NCBI GenBank assembly: GCA_964653285.1
Contig: CAZZEX010000094.1
Location: 1 to 19,524, forward strand
From: CAZZEX01 sp964653285
Lineage (GTDB): Bacteria; Chloroflexota; Anaerolineae; B4-G1
Direction of reading: 5' to 3'
DNA length: 19,524 nt
Numbering within the stretch: position 1 is the stretch's first letter; every line of letters begins with the position of its first letter. The position numbers and the translations under genes are program-made. Below the pieces are notes generated by a model that made no database searches, was not told the origin of the DNA, and worked only from the letters and a program-made list of their open reading frames with translations. This document shows positions 14,149-19,524 of the stretch, in pieces.

Positions 14149-14817
14149 TCATCGCTTTTCCGCCACGACCAGCATCACCTCGCTGCACCCCACCTGTTCC
14201 CACTCAGTACGTGGAATAAACCCTGCCTCCACCACCACCGCCTCACCGTCGCCGGGAAGCGGCTCTCCCTGCCCCGTCACCTGATAAAGCCACCCGATGA
14301 AACGGGAGGACGGGTCGCGCTCGCTCAGGCGAGCCCAGGCAACGACGACTAACCGACCACCTGACCGCAGAACGCGCGCGGCCTCCCGCAACGCGGCAGG
14401 GTCCAGGATGAACTCTGTGGGAAAGGTGGCGACGGCACTGTCGAAACACCTGTCACAGAAAGGGAGCGCCTGGGCGCAGGCCCGCACCAGAGGAACGGTC
14501 AGTCCAGCTCTTCTCAACCGCCGTCGCGCCAGACGTCCCATGTGCGGCGAAAGATCAAGTCCCACCGGGGCCAGACCTCGCTCCGCCATCGTTACCAGCA
14601 GGTGACCGGGGCCATGGGCCAGTTCCAGCACCCGTTCGCATTGCAGATGCGAAGCCAGATGCGGAATCGCCGTGCACCCCCACGCCTTCCACTGCCCCAG
14701 CGACACCACCCAGGCCACCAGATCATAGGTCCAGGCGAATTCATTGTAGAGAAGGCGGAAGAAGAGCCCCAGAAAAGCGCACCACAGGCGAGGCACTGGC
14801 CCCTCCCAAGCGAACAC
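14149..14817 (-). CDS. Class I SAM-dependent methyltransferase (Methyltransf_11 type)
   Basis: Transfers a methyl group from S-adenosylmethionine; the substrate is unknown. Motif I is VLELAHGPGHLL at 63-74, followed by VGLDLSPHMGRLA at 85-97 (acidic residue for the ribose), the motif-II region ALPFCDRCFDSAVATFP at 117-133, and REAARVLRSGGRLVVV at 144-159. The N-terminus with YNEFAWTYDLVAWVVSLGQW at 24-43 is common in UbiE-like small-molecule methyltransferases. At 222 aa it is a minimal single domain. The apparent start is a GTG at 14817 lying inside a strong hairpin (14814-14845); no ribosome site is clear, so the true start could be different. It follows the membrane-protein gene on the same strand by 66 bases. 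Confidence 0.85.
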   Translation of the reverse strand: MFAWEGPVPRLWCAFLGLFFRLLYNEFAWTYDLVAWVVSLGQWKAWGCTAIPHLASHLQCERVLELAHGPGHLLVTMAERGLAPVGLDLSPHMGRLARRRLRRAGLTVPLVRACAQALPFCDRCFDSAVATFPTEFILDPAALREAARVLRSGGRLVVVAWARLSERDPSSRFIGWLYQVTGQGEPLPGDGEAVVVEAGFIPRTEWEQVGCSEVMLVVAEKR

Positions 14818-14845
14818 CCTCGCCGCGTCGCCACGGCGAGGGTGT
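14814..14845 (-). promoter_or_regulatory. Hairpin covering the methyltransferase start codon
   Basis: ACACCCTCGCCG (14814-14825) pairs perfectly with CGGCGAGGGTGT (14834-14845) around an 8-base loop. In the minus-strand transcript the GTG start and the bases just upstream are in the stem. No T-run follows, so a classic intrinsic terminator is unlikely; it may hinder translation or partly end the upstream transcript. Confidence 0.5.
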
Positions 14846-14883
14846 CTATCTACGCGACCCGCACCAGAGTCGACTTCGTCAAC

Positions 14884-15966
14884 CTACAGGGTGGGCGGCA
14901 TGACGGGGACATCGGCCTCAGCCGTTGGCTGTGTCCCTTCCTGCCCTGGCGTGACCCAGGTTGCCAGGTCTATCGTTAACCTCTCGAAGAAACTATTGGG
15001 TGGCAGGTTGCCCATCCCGTACTCTGTTTCTACAATGCGTGCCCGCACACGCAGCGTCTTCGTCTCCAATATAATGTCCCCCCCTACCTCGGCCAGCATC
15101 GGCTCTCCCTTAGGTGCCAACTTAGCACGCAACGCCTCGTCGTGGAAGGCATAGTCCGACATCAGCACTTTGGTCACGGTGCGAATGTCATTCTTATCGA
15201 ACAGCCAGACCTCAAAAGCAGTAACTTTGTTGGGCGCGCCCACACCAATAGTCTCTGAGATGCCCACGCCGCACTCACCCATAAACTCGCCGTTCTCCAA
15301 CTCAATGCTGAACGAGGGGTCGTAGTGATCATCTCCCAGCGCGTAGGTGGTGACAAACTGAGCCAACGGCGGTCCCTCGGCCCCCCAGAAGACCTCTTCA
15401 GAAGGGCGAAGCCTCTCGGCTACTCCCACACCCCGCCCGGCCACTTCCGACACGGGCTTGGGCCTGCGCAGACGACTGAGGAGGTACACTGCCCCGCCCA
15501 CCAACGCCACCGCCAATAAGGCGACGCCGCAAACCATCGCCACCGAGTGAATCCCTACCACTTGCTCTGGTGCTGCAGGTGTGGATGTGGGCTCTTGCGC
15601 TGCAAGTGTGGCTGCGGGTACGGGTTCCAGGACCTGTGCCAAAGCCCGCAGGTGGATTGCCTCCTCTCCACCACAATCCACTGCCAGCCCCTCCAACGTC
15701 TCACCTAGTTGGCCTTCCTTCCAGTACTCCACGCCCAGTTTGCTGCGCGCCCATTCCAGGTCGCCGGCACTCGCATATTGCTCGGCAACCCAGACAATGT
15801 AGTCATTCTGGAAATCCTGGCGCAGGTTAGCAGGCGTGGAGTTGGTCCACTCAACTGGCCACCACCACCAGCCGACGGCCAGCCCCAGCAGCAGCCCCAG
15901 TGCGGCCCCAACGATCAGCGCTATCTGGGTCTCGCGCCGCTGAACGAGTTGCAGGATGGTATCCAT
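14884..15966 (-). CDS. Membrane protein of unknown function, two TM segments
   Basis: A 360-aa protein I cannot name. TM1 is at about 15-37 (ALIVGAALGLLLGLAVGWWW) and TM2 at about 140-163, followed by the basic SRLRRPKP, so the C-terminus is probably cytoplasmic. The segment between (50-115) is helical with tetratricopeptide-like spacing (YASAGDLEWARSKLG). A Pro/Thr/Ala linker (116-135) follows. The C-terminal domain (190-345) is beta-rich, with FVTTYALGDDHYDPSFSIEL, GECGVGISETIG and AFEVWLFDKNDIRTVTKVL. GGGGG precedes the ATG by about 6 bases, and a promoter is visible upstream. It probably belongs to a Chloroflexota-type conserved family; that is inference. Confidence 0.78.
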   Translation of the reverse strand: MDTILQLVQRRETQIALIVGAALGLLLGLAVGWWWWPVEWTNSTPANLRQDFQNDYIVWVAEQYASAGDLEWARSKLGVEYWKEGQLGETLEGLAVDCGGEEAIHLRALAQVLEPVPAATLAAQEPTSTPAAPEQVVGIHSVAMVCGVALLAVALVGGAVYLLSRLRRPKPVSEVAGRGVGVAERLRPSEEVFWGAEGPPLAQFVTTYALGDDHYDPSFSIELENGEFMGECGVGISETIGVGAPNKVTAFEVWLFDKNDIRTVTKVLMSDYAFHDEALRAKLAPKGEPMLAEVGGDIILETKTLRVRARIVETEYGMGNLPPNSFFERLTIDLATWVTPGQEGTQPTAEADVPVMPPTL

Positions 15967-16014
15967 CTTCGCCCCCTTTTCTATGCCTACCTCTTTGCAA
16001 AAGGCCTGACTTCT

Positions 16015-16043
16015 ATTGTATCATAAGTGCCCCTGGCGCACAA
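16015..16043 (-). promoter_or_regulatory. Promoter of the two-TM membrane protein gene
   Basis: On the minus strand, TTGTGC (16038-16043), a 17-base spacer and TACAAT (16015-16020), about 48 bases before the ATG at 15966. It lies in the gap after the recombinase gene. Confidence 0.5.
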
Positions 16044-16065
16044 ATACTTTACCATAAAGCGGCGA

Positions 16066-16977
16066 CTAGGGCAAACCCGCCCCCCTGGCTCGCGGGTGCG
16101 CTCTCATATAGACCTCCCGCGCCCGGCTTTGACTGACGTGAGTATAGATTTGGGTCGTGGCGAGATTGGCGTGGCCCAGCAGTTCCTGCACCACACGCAG
16201 GTCGGCCCCGCCATCCAGGAGATGCGTGGCGAAGGAATGGCGCAGAACGTGGGGAGAGACAGAGATGCGGATGCCCGCCTGCTTGCCCGCCTTGCTCAAC
16301 ACTAGCGCCACCCCGCGCGCCGTCAAACGACCACCCCGGTGATTGAGCCACAGCGCGTTGGTCGGCCGCTGGCTTAGCAACGCTGGACGCCCTGCCTCCA
16401 GGTACACCCGCACTGCCCGCACCGCTGGCCGTCCCAGCAGTCCGATGCGCTCTTTGCCCCCCTTGCCCATCACGCGCACCTGAGCCTGCACCAGATCCAC
16501 ATCCACCACGTCCAGGCCCACCAACTCGCTGACTCGCAGGCCCGCCGCGTACAATACATCAATGATGGCGCGGTCGCGTAGGCCCAGTGGGGTAGACGTA
16601 TCGGGAACCGCTAGTAGCGCCTCTACCTCGGCGACCGTCAGGTACCGCGGCAGCCGTTTAGGGATGCGGGGGGCACTGACCATGCGGAAGGGGTTGCGCT
16701 CCAGCACCCCCTCCCGCACCAGGAAGTCGCCGAAGGAGCGTAGTTCCGCCACGCGACGTGCAATACTGGCCTTCACGTAGCCAGCGGCGTCCAGTTCGGC
16801 CAGGTAATTCCGCAGCAGCGAACGGTCCACCCGCTCTAGCGAGCCCACTCCCTGCGTCCTGCAGTAATCCAGAAACTGGCCGATGTCGTTACCGTAGTTC
16901 TTGACGGTGTATGATGAGGCATTCCGGCCGGCCCACAGGTAGGTCAGAAACCGCTCCAGCAACCTGTCCATATCCAT
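16066..16977 (-). CDS. xer: Tyrosine recombinase, XerC/XerD type
   Basis: Site-specific recombinase that likely resolves chromosome dimers at dif. Counted from the ATG at 16977, the N-terminal SAM-like DNA-binding domain spans about 1-98 and the catalytic domain the rest. All six active-site residues are visible: R148 (AAGLRVSEL), K172 (GKGGKER), H243 and R246 (HVLRHSFATHLL), H269 (LGHANLATTQ) and nucleophile Y278 (IYTHV). Length 303 aa is typical. An upstream TTG (17013) would add 12 residues; the ATG is preferred because family members begin a few residues before LLERFLTYL. It follows the topoisomerase by about 50 bases on the same strand; such topA-xer pairs are known in other bacteria. 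Housekeeping role is more likely than an integrase, as it has a short canonical size and no phage genes are nearby. Confidence 0.9.
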   Translation of the reverse strand: MDMDRLLERFLTYLWAGRNASSYTVKNYGNDIGQFLDYCRTQGVGSLERVDRSLLRNYLAELDAAGYVKASIARRVAELRSFGDFLVREGVLERNPFRMVSAPRIPKRLPRYLTVAEVEALLAVPDTSTPLGLRDRAIIDVLYAAGLRVSELVGLDVVDVDLVQAQVRVMGKGGKERIGLLGRPAVRAVRVYLEAGRPALLSQRPTNALWLNHRGGRLTARGVALVLSKAGKQAGIRISVSPHVLRHSFATHLLDGGADLRVVQELLGHANLATTQIYTHVSQSRAREVYMRAHPRARGAGLP

Positions 16978-16982
16978 TTTCC

Positions 16983-16998
16983 GTAGGGGCGCGGTTAC
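16983..16998. repeat. GTAGGGGCG repeat at the topA-xer junction
   Basis: GTAGGGGCGCGGTTAC matches 3183-3198 at 15 of 16 bases. It lies immediately before the chosen xer start. Confidence 0.5.
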
Positions 16999-17026
16999 AG
17001 TGCTCCTAAGCAAGCCTGGGATTCAG

Positions 17027-19342
17027 TCACGCTTCTGATGGCTCGACCTGCGTCTGAGGCAGGCTGGCGATCTCGAACTTCTCCTCACAGGCGATGCACT
17101 TGGCCCAGCCCTTGCGCCCCTCGGTGAGCAATCCGCCGCACGCAGGGCATGGCTGCGGCAGGGGCCGTTTCCAGACCCAGAACTCGCAGTCCGGATAGTT
17201 GATGCAGCCATAACCGACCCGCCCCTTGCGGGTTCGCTTTTCTACCAAGTCGCCCCCGCACTGGGGACAGGCCACACCCACCTTCTCCAGCCATGGCTCG
17301 GTGTAGCGACACTCAGGGAACCCCTTGCAGCCGATGAACTTCCCATACCGCCCCCAGCGGATGATGAGGGGCTGACCGCACTCGGGGCAATCCCGTCCGA
17401 TCTCCTGCGGCTCCAGATCTACCTTCTCGATCTTCCGGTCGGCTTCGTCTAGCCGCTGTTTGAAGGGGATGTAGAATTCCCGCACCACTGGCACCCATTC
17501 CCGCTGACCGGCAGCGATCTCGTCCAGGTGCTCCTCCATCTGCGCGGTGAAGCCGTAATTCAGCACCTCTGTGAAGTGCTCCACCAGAAGATCGTTGACC
17601 AGGAAGCCGGTCTCGGTGGGCGCCAACCGCCTGCCGTCCCGCTGGACGTATCCACGCTGCTGGATGGTCGCCAGGATAGGGGCGTAGGTGGAGGGCCGGC
17701 CGATGCCGTACTTCTCCAACGCCCGTACCAGCGTGGCCTCCGTGTAGCGCGGCGGAGGCTGGGTGAAGTGCTGTTGAGGGATCAGGCGCACCAGGTCCAG
17801 GACCTCGTCCACCGTCAGCGGTGGAATCTGCTGGGACGGCTCCTCTTTGGCAGCGTCCTCGTCCTTAGCCTCCTCGTAGACCACCAGGAAGCCGGGGAAA
17901 CGGAGGATGGAGCCGGAAGCGCAGAACAGGTAGGGCCTCTCTCCGCCTTCAGGACCGGCCAGCACTTCCACGGTGATGGTGTCGTAGACCGCCTGTTCCA
18001 TCTGGCTGGCGACGAACCGCTGCCAGATCAGCCGGTAGAGCCGGTATTGGTCGCGGGTCAGGTATTCCTTGATAGTCTCCGGCTCGCGAAAGACGGAGGT
18101 GGGGCGGATGGCCTCGTGAGCCTCCTGCGCCCCCTTGGCCCGCGTCTTGTAGACGGGGGGTTTGGGTGGGAGGAACTTCTCCCCGTACCGCTGGGCGATG
18201 TAGTTCCGTGCCTCCGCCTGGGCCTGCTCAGCCACGTTGGTGGAGTCTGTGCGCATATAGGTGATCAGGCCCACCAGGTCATTGCCGTCCAGAGCGATCC
18301 CCTCGTAGAGTTGCTGGGCGATGCGCATGGTGCGGCGGGGGGTGAAGCGCAGGCGACGGGAGGTCTCCTGCTGCATCGTGCTGGTGGTGAAAGGCGGGGA
18401 AGGGCGCCGTCTCCGCTGCCCTCTCTTGACCGAGGTGACCACATAGGTGGACTGTTCTAATTTGTCCACCACTGTCTGCGTAACGGCCTCGTCCTTAAGG
18501 TCTACTTTCTCTCCGCGGATGCGATGGAGTTTGGCGACGAAACTACGCGGCGGGCGACGATCCTCCCGCTTTGCCAGTTCTGCTTCGATGGACCAGTACT
18601 CCTGAGGGATGAAGTCCTCGATCTCCCGTTCCCGTTCCACCACCAAGCGGACCGCCACCGACTGCACCCGACCGGCGCTGAGCCGCCCCCGTACTTTGCG
18701 CCACAGGAGAGGGCTAAGGCTGTAGCCCACCAGCCGGTCCAGGATACGCCGGGCCTGTTGGGCATTCACCAGATTCATGTTGATCTTGCTGGAGTGAGCG
18801 AAGGCCTTCTCGATAGCCTCCCGGGTGATCTCATGGAAGACCACTCGCCTGGCCTGGGAAAGTGTGATCTTCGCCGCTTCCATCAGGTGCCAGGCAATGG
18901 CTTCTCCTTCCCGGTCGGGGTCGGTAGCCAGGTAGACCTCGACGGCCTTCTTGACCTCTTTCTGTAATTCCTTCACCACCTGTCTTTTCTCGTTGGGCAC
19001 CCGGTAGCGAGGTGCGAAGTCGTTCTCCACGTCCACCGACATGGAGGAGCGGAGCAGGTCGCGCACGTGCCCCACCGAAGCCCGTACCGTGTACCTCTTT
19101 CCCAGGAAACGGCCCACTGTGCGCGCCTTAGCCGGTGACTCGACGATCACCAGCCGGCCATCCCGCTTGGGCGAGGGTGGGGGATCCATCCCCTCGTGGG
19201 CCGGGGTGCGGCCCATCTTGAACATTTTCGTTCCACACACCGGGCACGTCCCCCGCGTGGCCGGCGTCCCGGTGTTGGTGAACACTGGCTGCGGATCCTT
19301 TATCTCGCGTTTGGTTTTGCACTTCATACAATAGGCTTGCAT
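17027..19342 (-). CDS. topA: DNA topoisomerase I with an N-terminal Cys4 ribbon and C-terminal zinc ribbons
   Basis: Type IA enzyme that relaxes negative supercoils. Residues counted from the longer form (GTG at 19375): an N-terminal CxxC...CxxC ribbon (AYCMKCKTKREIKD, TCPVCGTKMFKMG; 14-55), the Toprim domain with VIVESPAKA at 76-84 and DPDREGEAIAWHL at 152-164, and the active-site tyrosine Y373 in ITYMRTDSTN. Three C-terminal zinc ribbons follow (CPECG...CKGFPEC, CPQCGG...CINYPDC, CPACGG...CIAC). I chose the ATG at 19342 (771 aa), because the ribbon family starts with M-x-AYCxKC; the GTG at 19375 has no ribosome site. The N-terminal ribbon resembles the DUF5679 domain, common in Chloroflexota as separate small proteins. 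Confidence 0.95.
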   Translation of the reverse strand: MQAYCMKCKTKREIKDPQPVFTNTGTPATRGTCPVCGTKMFKMGRTPAHEGMDPPPSPKRDGRLVIVESPAKARTVGRFLGKRYTVRASVGHVRDLLRSSMSVDVENDFAPRYRVPNEKRQVVKELQKEVKKAVEVYLATDPDREGEAIAWHLMEAAKITLSQARRVVFHEITREAIEKAFAHSSKINMNLVNAQQARRILDRLVGYSLSPLLWRKVRGRLSAGRVQSVAVRLVVEREREIEDFIPQEYWSIEAELAKREDRRPPRSFVAKLHRIRGEKVDLKDEAVTQTVVDKLEQSTYVVTSVKRGQRRRRPSPPFTTSTMQQETSRRLRFTPRRTMRIAQQLYEGIALDGNDLVGLITYMRTDSTNVAEQAQAEARNYIAQRYGEKFLPPKPPVYKTRAKGAQEAHEAIRPTSVFREPETIKEYLTRDQYRLYRLIWQRFVASQMEQAVYDTITVEVLAGPEGGERPYLFCASGSILRFPGFLVVYEEAKDEDAAKEEPSQQIPPLTVDEVLDLVRLIPQQHFTQPPPRYTEATLVRALEKYGIGRPSTYAPILATIQQRGYVQRDGRRLAPTETGFLVNDLLVEHFTEVLNYGFTAQMEEHLDEIAAGQREWVPVVREFYIPFKQRLDEADRKIEKVDLEPQEIGRDCPECGQPLIIRWGRYGKFIGCKGFPECRYTEPWLEKVGVACPQCGGDLVEKRTRKGRVGYGCINYPDCEFWVWKRPLPQPCPACGGLLTEGRKGWAKCIACEEKFEIASLPQTQVEPSEA

Positions 19343-19371
19343 ACTGGTCTCAGTCTTCCTTTGCTGATCCT

Positions 19372-19521
19372 TCACGCAGCGCCGCGTAGGCCGACTTGGG
19401 CACAGCGTATTCTGCCCGATGCTCTGCCCTCCGCTTCTCTACTCCCTCGGAGCAGGTCGTCCGCCGCAAAGTCGTAGTCGGCCACCACCTGGGGGTCGAA
19501 GTTGGCCAGGGTTACAGCCAT
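19372..19521 (-). pseudogene. 49-residue ORF upstream of topA, unrecognised, possible gene remnant
   Basis: From the ATG at 19521 it reads MAVTLANFDPQVVADYDFAA, then DDLLRGSREAEGRASGRI, and stops at 19372. The first 30 residues look like a true, acidic protein start; the last 20 are Arg/Gly/Ala-rich as in a shifted frame. It may be the start of a longer gene cut short, possibly lipoate-ligase-like (YDFAADDLLRG resembles such N-termini), but this is weak. It overlaps the alternative topA GTG start by a few bases and lies at the window edge. Confidence 0.3.
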
Positions 19522-19524
19522 TCA

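Noticed and set aside
16066..16977. Phage or genomic-island integrase
   Set aside because: Size, motifs and position beside topA fit a housekeeping Xer protein; no phage gene or att repeat was seen, and the mosaic is several kb away.
17528..18460. 310-residue plus-strand ORF opposite the topoisomerase gene
   Set aside because: Shadow of topA caused by high GC; no recognisable motif, while topA has all its motifs on the other strand.

Overview
The window is a GC-rich bacterial fragment with a scaffold gap (10 Ns at 696-705). It looks like draft or metagenomic DNA from a Chloroflexota bacterium, probably Anaerolineae-like. This placement is an inference from three things: a topoisomerase I with an N-terminal treble-Cys ribbon, the set of sugar enzymes, and abundant short G/C palindromic repeats. 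No marker gene settles the taxonomy.

Left part (1-9704, all + strand) is a carbohydrate operon. In order: the C-terminal part of a GH38 alpha-mannosidase, a GH130 mannoside phosphorylase, two Gfo/Idh/MocA oxidoreductases, a glycerate 2-kinase, a retaining GT-A glycosyltransferase and a GH13_18 (sucrose-phosphorylase-like) phosphorylase. The last three fit a make-and-break cycle for a glycosylglycerate compatible solute: synthesis by the transferase, phosphorolysis to sugar-1-phosphate plus glycerate, then glycerate phosphorylation. The first genes point to mannose-glycan or mannoside use.

Middle part (9698-13310) is a mosaic of gene pieces. It holds the C-terminal half of a LacI-type regulator, a 218-bp segment bounded by inverted repeats, the N-terminal half of a sugar ABC permease, an unrecognised piece, a C-terminal glycosidase-like piece and the middle of an MFS transporter. 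A nearly whole second glycosyltransferase follows, whose 3' end is fused out of frame to a relic of a second GH13_18 phosphorylase. Small ORFs and a short minus-strand ORF with a good promoter come next.

Right part (13381-19524) is housekeeping: tRNA-Arg(TCG) and tRNA-His(GTG) on the minus strand, a conserved-type hypothetical gene, a SAM methyltransferase, a two-TM membrane protein, and a topA-xer pair of genes on the minus strand.

The most unusual feature is two families of short palindromic repeats that lie inside coding sequences and are read through as extra peptide (GH38, GH13_18 and a Gfo/Idh/MocA gene). This resembles the Rickettsia palindromic elements. The second most unusual feature is the fragment mosaic with its relic phosphorylase tail.
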